Below the pieces are notes generated by a model, which searched no databases, was not told the DNA's origin, and saw nothing but the letters and a program-made list of their open reading frames with translations. Positions 8,167 through 16,919 of a stretch of 64,000 nucleotides of DNA are shown piece by piece. Every line of letters begins with the position of its first letter. The stretch's first letter is position 1. Where the stretch lies: contig JBKEEO010000001.1 of assembly GCA_047777415.1 (NCBI GenBank), positions 682,001-746,000 of the forward strand, written 5' to 3'. This stretch comes from Caproicibacter sp047777415. Lineage in GTDB: Bacteria; Bacillota; Clostridia; Oscillospirales; Acutalibacteraceae. A program made the translations under genes and the position numbers.

Positions 8167-9168
8167 TTAGTCGATGGGTTCATCGTTCCAAGAATACATC
8201 TTGCGCAGTTCCTTGCCGACAGCTTCCAGCTGATGTTCGGCTTCTATGCGGCGGCAGGCGTTGAAATGCGCGCGTCCGTTCTTGTTTTCGGCAATCCACT
8301 TGCTAGCAAAGGAACCGTCTTGAATTTCGGAAAGAACTTTCTTCATTTCCTTTTTGGTTTCTTCCGTAATCAGCCTCTTGCCGGTTTCGTAATCACCGAA
8401 TTCCGCTGTGTCGGAAATGGAATAACGCATCAGAGAGAATCCGCCGCGGTAAATGAGGTCAACAATCAGTTTCATCTCATGAATGCACTCAAAATATGCA
8501 TTTTCGGGAGTATATCCGGCTTCCACCAGCGTTTCAAATCCTGCTTTCATCAAAGCGGTGACGCCGCCGCACAGCACGCACTGTTCACCAAACAGGTCGG
8601 TTTCTGTTTCAATCTTAAAGGTTGTTTCCATGATGGCCGCCCTTGCCGCGCCGATAGCCGCACCATAAGCAAGACCGATTTCCAGCGCGTGGCCGGTATA
8701 ATCCTGCTCCACTGCAATCAGGCTCGGAACACCCTTGCCGGCCTTATATTCGCTGCGTACCGTATGGCCCGGTCCTTTCGGAGCAATCATAAATACATCG
8801 ACGTTTTTCGGCGGTATAATCTGTTTATAATGAATGTTAAATCCATGCGCAAATGCAAGAGCCTTGCCCTCTGTTAAATAAGGAGCAATTTCCGTTTGAT
8901 AAACTTGCGCCTGTTTTTCATCCGGAATGAGAATCATGACAATATCCGCGGCCTTGGTTGCCTCCGGCACAGTAAGGACTTTCAGCCCCGCTGCTTCCGC
9001 TTTTGCACGGCTTTTGCTGCCTTCGTAAAGGCCTACAATCACATTGACACCGCTGTCGTGAAGGTTTAGCGCATGTGCATGACCCTGGCTGCCATAGCCA
9101 ATAATCGCAACAGTCTTTCCTTTTAACAGATTGATGTCGCAATCAGCTTCGTAGTAGATCTTTGGCAT
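8167..9168 (-). CDS. ilvC: Ketol-acid reductoisomerase
   Basis: 333 residues, class I length. The protein converts acetohydroxyacids to dihydroxyacids in valine, leucine and isoleucine synthesis using NAD(P)H and Mg2+. The N-terminal Rossmann motif GYGSQGHAHALNL (24-36) and the C-terminal metal-binding helical domain (ETDLFGEQCVLCGG and CIHEMKLIVDLIY) are intact. It is the last gene of ilvB-ilvN-ilvC, 69 bp after ilvN, with a ribosome-binding site AGGAGG upstream and a terminator downstream. ilvD and ilvE are not in the window. Confidence 0.98.
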   Translation of the reverse strand: MPKIYYEADCDINLLKGKTVAIIGYGSQGHAHALNLHDSGVNVIVGLYEGSKSRAKAEAAGLKVLTVPEATKAADIVMILIPDEKQAQVYQTEIAPYLTEGKALAFAHGFNIHYKQIIPPKNVDVFMIAPKGPGHTVRSEYKAGKGVPSLIAVEQDYTGHALEIGLAYGAAIGAARAAIMETTFKIETETDLFGEQCVLCGGVTALMKAGFETLVEAGYTPENAYFECIHEMKLIVDLIYRGGFSLMRYSISDTAEFGDYETGKRLITEETKKEMKKVLSEIQDGSFASKWIAENKNGRAHFNACRRIEAEHQLEAVGKELRKMYSWNDEPID

Positions 9169-9237
9169 ATTACATTCCTCCTGGCCTTTCGGCTAAAATT
9201 TTTATAAACAAGGAATACGTTTGGGTATCCCTTATTG

Positions 9238-9735
9238 TTACTGTTCCTTTTTTAATATCCCTGAACCCTTTTCAATAGCAAGGGAACCGGCACGGACAAC
9301 CTCGCGGATACCGTAAGGGGTGAGCAGATTCAACAGGGTGCGGCTTTGTTCCTCATCGCCCGCAAAACGGAGCGTAATCGAGGAAGGCGCCACGTCAATC
9401 ACATCCGCGCCCATTAGCCGCGCAACATTGAGTACTTCCGCATGTTGTTTGGATTTACAGGCAATTTTAATCAGCATCAGTTCGCTGCTAACAAAGGTGC
9501 CCGGCTTCAAAACTTTGACTTTTATAACAGGAATCAGCTTGTTAAGCTGTTTTTCCACCTGTTCCACAATGTACTCATCACCGTCAACCACTATGGTCAT
9601 GCGGGAAATTTTCGGGTTTTGCGTGGTTCCTACGGCTAAACTGTCAATATTGAATCCCCGCCGTGAAAACAGTCCTGCCACGCGAGACAGGACGCCCGCA
9701 TGATTTTCCACTAAAACGGAAAGCGTATGTTTCAT
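9238..9735 (-). CDS. ilvN: Acetolactate synthase small (regulatory) subunit
   Basis: 165 residues. An ACT domain fills the first 75 residues (LSVLVENHAGVLSRVAGLFSRRGFNIDSL), followed by the second small-subunit domain. This subunit binds valine and confers feedback inhibition on the catalytic subunit encoded 15 bp upstream. The name ilvH is equally used for this family. Length and order within the operon are standard. The C-terminal RAGSLAIEKG region is typical. Confidence 0.96.
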   Translation of the reverse strand: MKHTLSVLVENHAGVLSRVAGLFSRRGFNIDSLAVGTTQNPKISRMTIVVDGDEYIVEQVEKQLNKLIPVIKVKVLKPGTFVSSELMLIKIACKSKQHAEVLNVARLMGADVIDVAPSSITLRFAGDEEQSRTLLNLLTPYGIREVVRAGSLAIEKGSGILKKEQ

Positions 9736-9750
9736 ATGCCTCCCCCTCCC

Positions 9751-11379
9751 TTACAGCGTCGGTGCGCAGGGATCCACCCGGCACACCAACAGAAACGGTT
9801 CACGGCTCTTGATCATATCCCGTGCCATGCGTTCGGCAGCGTCATTGGAATCCGCCAGCGCAGACCGGATGCCATAGGCCTTTGCCAGTGCGACAAAATC
9901 CGGGTCACCTTCCAGCTGCGTGGCCGGGCAGCGCCCCGCATAGCGTTTATTTTGGATTTCCCACACCATGCCAAGCCTGGTGTTCTGCATCAAAATAATT
10001 TTCACATCCGCGCCGCTTTCACACAGCGTGGCAAGTTCGCACAGCGACATTTGAAACGCTCCGTCCCCGCAAACACAGATAACCTGTCGGTTTGGTTTGC
10101 CCAACTTTGCGCCGATTGCGGCCGGCAGGGAATACCCCATGGTTCCCAATCCTCCGGAGGTTAAAAAACGCCCCCGCTTTACATTAAAACTCGATGCCGC
10201 CCAAATCTGATTCTGGCCAACGTCAGAAACTACAATTGCGTTATCATCCAGCATGCCGGAAAGCGCACGGAAAAAGGAACGAGGTTCAACAAATCCTGTG
10301 CCGTTCTGCGGCGTCCCATGCGGGACAAATTCCGCTTTTTCCCGTTTCACCCGCTGCGTCCATTCGCTGTCCTGTTCAGTAGGTTCTGTCTGCTGCCTAA
10401 GGCTTTTTAATACCTGCCGAATATCTCCGACAATCGGGATATCCACCGCCATGTTTTTCCCAATTTCCGCAGGGTCCACGTCAATGTGTATGATTTTCGC
10501 CTTTTTTGTGATTTGTTCCGGATCACTGACGGCGCGGTCTCCGACTCTGGCCCCACAAAGCAAAATGCAATCCGCCTCGTGTATTGCCCGATTCGCATTT
10601 TCATGCCCGTGCATGCCGATCATGCCAAGGTAAAGCGGGCTGTTCATCGGCATGACGCCAAGACCCATCATGGTAGAAACAACCGGAATGCAGTTTTCTT
10701 CCGAGAACGCCATCAGTTCATCGCGCGCCGCGGCGCTGACCACTCCGCCGCCGCAAACAATCAACGGGCGTTCGGCGGCATGAATGGCTTTCGCCGCGCG
10801 TTTAATCTGCACGGCATGTCCCTGCGTGCGGGGCTTGTACCCGGCGATTTCCGCCTTCTGCGGATAGGCAAAAGATTTTGCTTGCGCGGTCTGCACGTCC
10901 GTCGGGATATCAATCAGCACCGGGCCCGGTCTGCCGGTGGAAGCGATGTGAAAAGCCTCTTTAAACACGCGCGGTAAATCGGCAACATCCTTGACAAGGT
11001 AAGAGTGCTTTGTAAACGATTCGCACGCACCGGTGATATCAGCCTCCTGAAAAACATCGCGCCCCAGCAGCCACTGATTCACCTGCCCGGTGATTGCGAT
11101 AAGCGGAATGGAATCCATATACGCAGTCGCAATACCGGTAATCAAGTTCGTGGCGCCGGGGCCCGATGTAGCAACGCACACACCCGGTTTTCCACAAGCG
11201 CGCGCGTAGCCGCTCGCCGCATGTGCTGCGTTTTGTTCCTGCCGAACCAGCACATGGCGAATATTTGACTGAGCCAAAGAATCATAAAAAGGGCAGATGG
11301 CCGCACCCGGATACCCGAATACCAGCTCGACCTGCTCGCTTTCAAGGCATCTGACCATGATTTCGGCTCCGGTGATCAA
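9751..11379 (-). CDS. ilvB: Acetolactate synthase large (catalytic) subunit
   Basis: About 542 residues, first enzyme of branched-chain amino acid synthesis, joining two pyruvates or pyruvate and 2-oxobutyrate with thiamine diphosphate. It carries an N-terminal TPP-binding domain with the catalytic Glu (VRQEQNAAHAASGYARA), a central FAD/DHS-like domain, and a C-terminal TPP-Mg domain (GDGAFQMSLCELATL). The open frame permits a GTG at 11388, but that codon lies inside the ribosome-binding site AAGGGAG. A TTG at 11379 gives the normal spacing and the family-typical start MITGAEIMV, so I use it. It heads the ilvBNC operon behind a consensus promoter. Confidence 0.96.
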   Translation of the reverse strand: MITGAEIMVRCLESEQVELVFGYPGAAICPFYDSLAQSNIRHVLVRQEQNAAHAASGYARACGKPGVCVATSGPGATNLITGIATAYMDSIPLIAITGQVNQWLLGRDVFQEADITGACESFTKHSYLVKDVADLPRVFKEAFHIASTGRPGPVLIDIPTDVQTAQAKSFAYPQKAEIAGYKPRTQGHAVQIKRAAKAIHAAERPLIVCGGGVVSAAARDELMAFSEENCIPVVSTMMGLGVMPMNSPLYLGMIGMHGHENANRAIHEADCILLCGARVGDRAVSDPEQITKKAKIIHIDVDPAEIGKNMAVDIPIVGDIRQVLKSLRQQTEPTEQDSEWTQRVKREKAEFVPHGTPQNGTGFVEPRSFFRALSGMLDDNAIVVSDVGQNQIWAASSFNVKRGRFLTSGGLGTMGYSLPAAIGAKLGKPNRQVICVCGDGAFQMSLCELATLCESGADVKIILMQNTRLGMVWEIQNKRYAGRCPATQLEGDPDFVALAKAYGIRSALADSNDAAERMARDMIKSREPFLLVCRVDPCAPTL

Positions 11380-11420
11380 ACGTACCACTCCCTTGCTTTC
11401 GTTTGAATATTTTGACTTCC

Positions 11421-11449
11421 ATTATAAAATGAAATTTTATACAAGTCAA
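11421..11449 (-). promoter_or_regulatory. Consensus sigma-A promoter of ilvBNC
   Basis: On the minus strand TTGACT (11444-11449) and a perfect TATAAT (11421-11426) are separated by 17 bp. The leader to ilvB is only about 40 nt, so there is no room for a T-box or a peptide-attenuator structure. Confidence 0.85.
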
Positions 11450-11573
11450 CATTTTATTTTTGAAAGTGATGGAAAAGTCATGAATAAAAAATCAGAACGT
11501 AAGGTGTAGGGTTTTGCCCCGATATTCCGGAGTAAATAAAACATTTTTTAGCCGCGATTTTCCACAGTACTGT

Positions 11574-12299
11574 TCATTCCTTTTGCGCAGTTGCAGCGCG
11601 GTAAATCAAAACGGCCAGCACGGCAGGAACTGCCACGGCGCATAAAAACACAGCTGCCCTCATGTAATCCCCATTGCCGAGCGCATGCCCACCAAACGAG
11701 CAAACAAGCAGCGATGGAATACGCGCCAGTGTGCAAACTGCAAGAAAATTTGAAAATTTTTGCGGCACCAGTGCAGCAGAAAAAATAAACATCCGCTTTG
11801 GCAAGCCGGGAATCAAAAATACAATCCATGTGGCAAATCGGCGGGCCTTTTCATTGCGGAGAATCCATGGCTTTTGTCCATGTGGAAACAACAGCAGAAA
11901 AAAGCGTTCTCCAAACATCTTGGCTAGCGTGAAAATCAGCGTTGTGGAAACTGCAGCGGAACCGATGGTCAACAGAAAACCGCCCAACGGCCCAAAAATA
12001 TACCCGGCGGCAACCGCTGTCACTTCCAGCGGAATCGGAAGGAACCCCTGAAACACTTCTAAACCAAAGAACATCAAAAGCCCTAAAACACCTTGCTGCA
12101 GAACAGTCAGGCGCAAGCGTCCCGGATCGGAAAGCATACCGGCCACCGGTCGGCACAGTGCAGCCGTTAAAAGCACAAATAAAGCAAATATCGCAGCTAA
12201 AATCAGAATACCCAGCAAATCTTCCTTCTGTTGGGCACGTTGTTGCAGTGTTTTTTTTGCCCGCCTGTGTGATTTCATCCGAATGAAAATGGTTTTCAA
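11574..12299 (-). CDS. TVP38/TMEM64 (VTT/DedA-like) membrane protein
   Basis: About 241 residues. After a basic N-terminus there are about five hydrophobic segments with the VTT signature region LPIPLEVTAVAAGYIFGP followed by GGFLLTIGSAAVSTTLIFTLAK and a FLIPGLPKRMFIF segment. The family includes polytopic membrane proteins of the DedA superfamily linked to lipid flipping; substrate is unknown here. The start is a choice: the ribosome-binding site GGCGGGAG favours the TTG at 12299, while an ATG at 12278 is also possible. It lies between ilvB and a small membrane gene on the same strand. Confidence 0.85.
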   Translation of the reverse strand: MKTIFIRMKSHRRAKKTLQQRAQQKEDLLGILILAAIFALFVLLTAALCRPVAGMLSDPGRLRLTVLQQGVLGLLMFFGLEVFQGFLPIPLEVTAVAAGYIFGPLGGFLLTIGSAAVSTTLIFTLAKMFGERFFLLLFPHGQKPWILRNEKARRFATWIVFLIPGLPKRMFIFSAALVPQKFSNFLAVCTLARIPSLLVCSFGGHALGNGDYMRAAVFLCAVAVPAVLAVLIYRAATAQKE

Positions 12300-12391
12300 A
12301 CAAACCAACTCCCGCCCCTATGTATCATTATCCGTGTTCTACATTATATGGCGGGAAAAACGGGAAATGCACCGGAACCCCTTTGAGTGAT

Positions 12392-12730
12392 TCAATCGTA
12401 TGAGGCAAATATCATGTTTCCAATCGAAATCAACAGGGAAATAAAGATGCACACCCAAAGTCCGCGTATCACAATTCCCGGAATCAGTGCCGCGGATAAA
12501 GCCACTACCATCCCATTCACCACAAGACTGAACAGCCCGAAAGTCATAATTGAAAACGGGAGAGCTAAAAACTGAAGGATCGGGCGCAGAAACATGTTTA
12601 GAATCCATAGAATGGTAGCACATGCAATCATCGCCGCCATTCCGCCCCACAGAATAAATCTTGTGGGGAACATCTGTGAAGTTAAAAACAGGGAAACAAC
12701 ACAGATCATCCATTTTACAAAGAGTTTCAT
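12392..12730 (-). CDS. Phage-holin-family (4-TM) small membrane protein
   Basis: 112 residues from the ATG at 12730; the frame stays open upstream but the initiation signals (GGAGGG, then AAGG) sit just before this ATG. Four hydrophobic segments cover nearly the whole protein, with the family pattern RPILQFLALPFSIMTFGLF and a C-terminal GLWVCIFISLLISIGN. It resembles the Mycobacterial-type four-helix phage holin family (PF04020), which in most genomes is not phage-linked. No phage genes are nearby. Function unknown. Confidence 0.75.
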   Translation of the reverse strand: MKLFVKWMICVVSLFLTSQMFPTRFILWGGMAAMIACATILWILNMFLRPILQFLALPFSIMTFGLFSLVVNGMVVALSAALIPGIVIRGLWVCIFISLLISIGNMIFASYD

Positions 12731-12863
12731 AAGCACCTTGCCCTCCAAGCACACGCTTCTATTTACTTTCATCCGTACTGCTGAATTCACACCAAAATCT
12801 ACAACCCCACCACCTAACCTTAGGGGTTCAGGTTATTACAGTTTGTATAACATATAGTAATTA

Positions 12864-13712
12864 TTACATATTTCGATCTAATTTTTCCCACGCATCGGAA
12901 ATTTTTAAAATTTCAGCCCCATGTCCTTTTAGGTCATTCGGTGTTTCAAGAATCAGGGGAAGATTGCGCAGGGCGGGAAGGCGGACAAAACGGAGCAGCG
13001 CCTCAAAACCGATTTGACCCTTGCCTATGAGTTCATGACGGTCTTTTCGGCTTCCGATTGGATTTTTACTGTCATTGAAATGAATTGCCTTTAATCTGGA
13101 CAAACCGATGATGCGGTCAAATTCTTCCAAGACACCGTCCGGATTTCCCACAATGTCATATCCTGCGTCAAACACGTGGCAAGTGTCGAGGCATACGCCG
13201 AGTTTCTCAGAACAGTCCACACAGTCAATGATTGCGCGAAGTTCCTCAAAACTGCGCCCGACTTCAGATCCCTTTCCTGCCATGGTTTCCAACAAAACCG
13301 TGGTATTCTGTATGTTTGGAAGAACCTTGTTGAGTGCGTCCGCAATCAATCGGATGCCCATATCCGCCCCTTGTCCTGTATGACTGCCGGGATGGAAGTT
13401 GTAATAGTTTCCGGGCAGGCGCTCCATGCGCATTAGATCGTCTTGCAGCATAGAAAGCCCAAACGCGCGGACTTTTTCGTCGGCAGAGCATACGTTCATC
13501 GTGTATGGAGCATGCGCCACAATTGGACCTATGCTGTTGTCCCGCATCAACTGCAAAAATGTAGTCTCATCGTCCGCGTCCAAAGACCGCGCCTTGCCCC
13601 CACGCGGATTTCGCGTGAAAAACTGAAATGTATTCGCATGAATGGAAAGTGCGTCACGTACCATCGCGGTATATCCTTTTGCCGCGGAAAGATGACAGCC
13701 GATTTTTAGCAT
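12864..13712 (-). CDS. nfo: Endonuclease IV (AP endonuclease)
   Basis: 282 residues from the second of two adjacent ATG codons, which is better spaced from the ribosome-binding site AAGGAGG. Zn-dependent class II AP endonuclease of base-excision repair. The metal-ligand motifs are intact: NFHPGSHTGQG, LETMAGKGSEVG, CLDTCHVFDAGYD, HFNDSKNPIGSRKDRH and the final LILETPN. A TATAAT sequence lies immediately upstream of the ribosome-binding site. It appears to be a single-gene unit. Confidence 0.97.
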   Translation of the reverse strand: MLKIGCHLSAAKGYTAMVRDALSIHANTFQFFTRNPRGGKARSLDADDETTFLQLMRDNSIGPIVAHAPYTMNVCSADEKVRAFGLSMLQDDLMRMERLPGNYYNFHPGSHTGQGADMGIRLIADALNKVLPNIQNTTVLLETMAGKGSEVGRSFEELRAIIDCVDCSEKLGVCLDTCHVFDAGYDIVGNPDGVLEEFDRIIGLSRLKAIHFNDSKNPIGSRKDRHELIGKGQIGFEALLRFVRLPALRNLPLILETPNDLKGHGAEILKISDAWEKLDRNM

Positions 13713-14003
13713 CATGTCCTCCTTTTCATATTATAACAGGAAGGGGCGGGGTATTATGCCCCGCTCCCTCTATATAAAAAATCCCCATACATAAATCAGC
13801 TGTATTATATACTTTATTAATACATTTGTAAAGATAAAAATTTATGAGTCGTCAGTATACCAAATGCTTCTTATGTGCTAGGGTACATAGTCTTTCATGG
13901 AACACTGTATGTCAAACGTGGATGAAAATAAAATCCCCTGTGCCCATACTTCGTGTACTTTCGTACGGAAGCGAAAGTACGAGGCCGCACGGCAACCGTC
14001 AAG
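13713..14003. other. Intergenic stretch between nfo and thiT terminator
   Basis: No gene can be supported. It holds a GC-rich inverted repeat just upstream of nfo (13742-13770, GGGGCGGGG...CCCCGC), an AT-rich block, and the 9-bp stem hairpin at 13955-13980. Confidence 0.5.
13955..13980. repeat. Hairpin-forming inverted repeat
   Basis: GTACTTTCG and CGAAAGTAC are perfect inverted arms around an 8-nt spacer. There is no T-run on either side, so it is not an obvious terminator. It lies downstream of the thiT terminator. Confidence 0.55.
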
Positions 14004-14034
14004 CAAAAAGGACGCCCCTTTGAGAGCGCCCTTT
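14004..14034 (-). terminator. Rho-independent terminator after thiT
   Basis: On the minus strand AAGGGCGC pairs with GGCGTCCTT (one wobble) and is followed by TTTTTGC. It lies about 50 bp past the thiT stop. Confidence 0.7.
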
Positions 14035-14081
14035 GCCTGTCAGCAACCGTTATGTTAACCGATAAAACACCGAAAATTACA

Positions 14082-14663
14082 CTATTGCACTGAAATAAAC
14101 CGCTTAATCTGCTTATAAAGAACCGCACTTACTACAAGGCAGATAGCGAAATCCGGCAACAAAAAAGAGCCGTTGTAAGAAACAGAGTACAAAAAAGGAT
14201 GTTCAGCCCATTCTTCCGGCACCCAAGAAACAAAAACCGTGACACCGGAAATCACATGGCTGACAAATCGCAAAAATACGGCGGTAAACGTTCCCATTAC
14301 AAACTTTTTGTAACTATGGCCGTAAATTCCCGCAAGACCAAGAAATGTGAACGCAAGCAAATAGTCAAGAAAAAACGACGCCGCCACTGCCACAGGCGTT
14401 AAACCCCAAGACATAACTGCACCAACGTCCAGCAAAAGCTGAATCACGCCGTATGTAAATCCAGTGAGCATTCCCCACTTCACGCCGTATTTGTAGCCCA
14501 TCAGCATAATCGGCAGCATGCTGCACAGCGTGACCGAACCGCCAAGCGGCATTTGGTATATTTTTACAAGACTTAACGCCGTTGCAAGTGCCAACATAAT
14601 GGCGCTTTCCACCAATCGAAGTGTGCCAGGATTCATTTCAGATGTACTTTTCTCATTTTGCAT
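14082..14663 (-). CDS. thiT: Thiamine ECF transporter substrate-binding subunit ThiT
   Basis: 193 residues with about six membrane helices, matching the ThiT/YuaJ family in length. The motifs ALATALSLVKIYQMPLGGSVTLCSMLP near the N-terminus and GLTPVAVAASFFLDYLLAF in the middle are typical of this S component, which binds thiamine and works with a shared ECF energising module encoded elsewhere. Ribosome-binding site GGAGGG precedes the ATG. Its natural regulator, a TPP riboswitch with promoter and terminator, is still present upstream, but an ISL3-type element (14715-16095) now separates them. Expression of thiT in this strain therefore depends on read-through of the element or on a new promoter. 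Confidence 0.93.
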   Translation of the reverse strand: MQNEKSTSEMNPGTLRLVESAIMLALATALSLVKIYQMPLGGSVTLCSMLPIMLMGYKYGVKWGMLTGFTYGVIQLLLDVGAVMSWGLTPVAVAASFFLDYLLAFTFLGLAGIYGHSYKKFVMGTFTAVFLRFVSHVISGVTVFVSWVPEEWAEHPFLYSVSYNGSFLLPDFAICLVVSAVLYKQIKRFISVQ

Positions 14664-14714
14664 AACTGTAGTCCCTCCATTGCGTCCGGATTTCCGCTTA
14701 CGGAGAACAAAAAA

Positions 14715-16095
14715 GGCTCTATGTCAATAGTTGGGGTAACCTAAAATGGAAACACCGGATGGAGCGGCGCTAAGCTGCTCCATTTTTCGTTGAATGATGG
14801 AACATGTGAAGAATACGATTGCGGAAGCGACGAAAATTACGATAACCGTAGGCATTGCGTTTGAGTACCTTAATCTTGTTGTTAACCCCTTCGGTAAAAC
14901 CATTGGTGTAAGGACAATCAAACGAATTTAGAATACCTTTTGACCAGCGAACCATAGTATTTCCACAAGCAACAAATCTTAAAAGGCCACTGTTTTGTGC
15001 GGCCATAATCCAATGGGATAGCGCTGTCCGTGCAGATTGACTATCGGGAGAATCCAGGACTTTGAAAAACTGTTCTTTCAGAGAGTAGGCTGTCAGCAGA
15101 CGGTTGCTGGCATAGAGCATAAGATCGACCTGTTGCTTTTGCTCTGGAGTGAGAAATTGATATCGCTTGTTCAATAAGATTCGGGAACGTTTAAAATAAA
15201 TTCTTCGGGTTTTGCTGAACTTTTTCTGTTCTTCCTTGCGAACGGCTTCAAAAGCCCAAAATACTTGGCGAATGTAATGATATTTGTCAATGACATAATT
15301 GGAATTTTTAAAATATGTTTGAGCAATACCGGCATATGTACTCCACATATCGCTGACGAAATGCTTCGTTTTAGAACGGTCAAGCTGGCCGAAATATCTT
15401 GTCAGTTTGTGGTTGTATCGAGCAGGAAGAATATCAAGAATTCGGTGACGGACCGGATCGGTCAGTATGCACTGATATTTCTCGCCGTTTGTATTACCTT
15501 TAAACTCATCAATCGATACAACTTCAGGTAATTGCTGCGGTTTTCCATAATGGATACAATCGAAAAGCCGGATAATAGTTGAAACAGATAGATTCACCTC
15601 ACATGCTACACTGGTAAAAGAACGCACGTCGGAAAGCTTTGAAATGATATATACGGCTAAACGGTTTGTCATGCGGTGATATCTAGGCAAAAACGAATTA
15701 TCCTCAAAGAAACGCTTTCCGCAAGAATGGCAGCGATATCGGCGCTTTCGTAGAATCAGGGAGGTATGTTTGCCAAAAGCGGGAATGTCTTTCACGGTTT
15801 GGCAACGGTAATCATGAACGTAGCTGGTTTGATGGCCACAACAGGGGCAAACATGCGGCTTTCTCGGCAGCTCAATGAAAATTTCTGTTTTATCAGGCAA
15901 TTGCCTCACATTTTTTACGATTACCCCTTTTAATCCCAGCAATTTTTCGATAGAATGAGTACAGAGCATATCGATGACCTCCCAAATGGTGGTGTGGTAA
16001 TCTCCATTTTAAAGGTTTTTCATCGAATATGCTCTACTTTTTTTACTCTTTTTCTCAGGCTCTATTCGTTACACCCCAACATTTATTATAGAGCC
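14715..16095 (-). mobile_element. ISL3-family insertion sequence, copy 1 (intact)
   Basis: 1381 bp with terminal inverted repeats beginning GGCTCTAT at both ends. The left end reads GGCTCTATGTCAATAGTTGG and the right end, reversed, GGCTCTATAATAAATGTTGG. It is flanked by a perfect 8-bp target duplication ACAAAAAA (14707-14714 and 16096-16103). An intact 399-residue transposase is carried on the minus strand. The target is the T-run of the TPP-riboswitch terminator. Perfect duplication and an intact gene suggest a recent insertion. Confidence 0.97.
14770..15969 (-). CDS. ISL3-family transposase
   Basis: 399 residues. The N-terminal zinc-binding region has two CxxC pairs (CPCCGHQ and CHSCGKRFFE), followed by a helix-turn-helix (VNLSVSTIIRLFD), then the DDE catalytic domain starting at VSIDEFKG. 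Ribosome-binding site GGGAGG precedes the ATG. The gene is uninterrupted and almost identical to the copy at 30328-31527. It is transcribed in the same direction as the TPP riboswitch upstream and thiT downstream. Confidence 0.96.
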   Translation of the reverse strand: MLCTHSIEKLLGLKGVIVKNVRQLPDKTEIFIELPRKPHVCPCCGHQTSYVHDYRCQTVKDIPAFGKHTSLILRKRRYRCHSCGKRFFEDNSFLPRYHRMTNRLAVYIISKLSDVRSFTSVACEVNLSVSTIIRLFDCIHYGKPQQLPEVVSIDEFKGNTNGEKYQCILTDPVRHRILDILPARYNHKLTRYFGQLDRSKTKHFVSDMWSTYAGIAQTYFKNSNYVIDKYHYIRQVFWAFEAVRKEEQKKFSKTRRIYFKRSRILLNKRYQFLTPEQKQQVDLMLYASNRLLTAYSLKEQFFKVLDSPDSQSARTALSHWIMAAQNSGLLRFVACGNTMVRWSKGILNSFDCPYTNGFTEGVNNKIKVLKRNAYGYRNFRRFRNRILHMFHHSTKNGAA

Positions 16096-16103
16096 ACAAA
16101 AAA

Positions 16104-16126
16104 CGCTCCGCGGCCTGCGCGGAGCG
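16104..16126 (-). terminator. TPP-riboswitch terminator
   Basis: On the minus strand a perfect 9-pair stem CGCTCCGCG/CGCGGAGCG with a 5-nt loop directly follows the aptamer and is followed by TTTTTTGT. The ISL3 copy 1 duplication starts in this T-run, so the terminator itself is complete. Confidence 0.9.
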
Positions 16127-16139
16127 TAACTTTCGTTTT

Positions 16140-16222
16140 CCTACGCTGGCATTATCCAGATCAGGTTATGGGTTTCAGGCTTCCATTCGCCTGCTCTCAG
16201 CCGGGAAATACCCAGCACCCCT
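16140..16222 (-). ncRNA. TPP riboswitch (THI element)
   Basis: On the minus strand the leader shows all conserved THI-box blocks in order: GGGGTGC, GGCTGAGA, then ACCCATAACCTGATCTGGAT and AATGCCAGCGTAGG. When thiamine diphosphate binds, the terminator at 16104-16126 should form and switch off the downstream gene. The natural target is thiT, 1.5 kb away after IS insertion. The gene immediately downstream is now the ISL3 transposase. Confidence 0.96.
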
Positions 16223-16241
16223 TATTTATATTTTCGTAGCT

Positions 16242-16270
16242 ATCATACAACGGCTCTTAGGATTTGTCAA
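16242..16270 (-). promoter_or_regulatory. Consensus promoter of the TPP-riboswitch leader
   Basis: On the minus strand a perfect TTGACA (16265-16270) and TATGAT (16242-16247) are separated by 17 bp. The -35 box overlaps the last codons of the HAD gene. Transcription would start just before the aptamer. Confidence 0.8.
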
Positions 16271-16919
16271 TAAGAAATCTGCCCAACTCCGGCACCGATT
16301 CCACGAAATTGACCGCACTTTCTTGCTCCATCTCCTCGCGCGTGCCAAACCCGTACAGTACACCCACAAATTCTGTGCCTGCCTTTCGTGCGCCCGCCGC
16401 ATCATATTTTGTGTCCCCAACCATAATGGCATGGGAGGCGGGTATGCCGAAGTGTTCCAGCACAGGCAATATGAGCATTTCTTTTCCGCCGCCGTATTCA
16501 GAATCACTTTCCCCAGAAATATATTCAAACCATTCAGAAAGCTCAAAATAATCCAGCACACGCTTCGCCTGCGTTATGGGCTTTGAGGTTGCAACCGCCA
16601 GCTTTGTGCCGCTCTCTTTCAGCACGGAAAGCAGGTCAAATATGCCCGGATAAACTGAGTTTTCATAGGCACCTTGACGGCTATAATACTCTCGATAATA
16701 CTGAATCATTTTTGCAATGGTTTCTTCCGGCATCTCGGGGTACGTTTTGCGAAGTATATTCCCAAATGGCGGTCCGATAAAAGTACGTAGGACTTTCTCA
16801 TTTGGAACCGGCCATCCAACACGGCGGAATGCTTCGCATTGTCCGTTGTTGATGCCACGGGCAGAATCTGTCAGAGTGCCGTCCAAATCGAATAAGACCA
16901 AATCATACCGGCATCTCAT
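16257..16919 (-). CDS. HAD-superfamily phosphatase, phosphoglycolate phosphatase-like
   Basis: 220 residues. HAD motif I FDLDGTLTDS (about 9-18) with both catalytic Asp residues, motif II VATSKP, motif III region with K, and motif IV MVGDTKYDAAGARKAG. The cap domain is of the helical C1 type and the best match is the Gph/PGP-like branch. The actual substrate is not predictable. Its ATG overlaps the stop codon of the FlK-like thioesterase gene (ATGA), so the two are translationally coupled. Confidence 0.9.
   Translation of the reverse strand: MRCRYDLVLFDLDGTLTDSARGINNGQCEAFRRVGWPVPNEKVLRTFIGPPFGNILRKTYPEMPEETIAKMIQYYREYYSRQGAYENSVYPGIFDLLSVLKESGTKLAVATSKPITQAKRVLDYFELSEWFEYISGESDSEYGGGKEMLILPVLEHFGIPASHAIMVGDTKYDAAGARKAGTEFVGVLYGFGTREEMEQESAVNFVESVPELGRFLIDKS

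Noticed and set aside
8233..8877. 214-codon open frame opposite ilvC
   Set aside because: Fully antisense to a clear enzyme gene, with no recognisable domain.
11380..11550. T-box or leader-peptide attenuator before ilvBNC
   Set aside because: The consensus promoter leaves only about 40 nt of leader, and no T-box sequence or terminator is present.
12392..12730. Phage holin as a sign of a prophage
   Set aside because: This four-helix holin-type family is usually chromosomal, and no integrase, capsid, tail or lysis genes are nearby.
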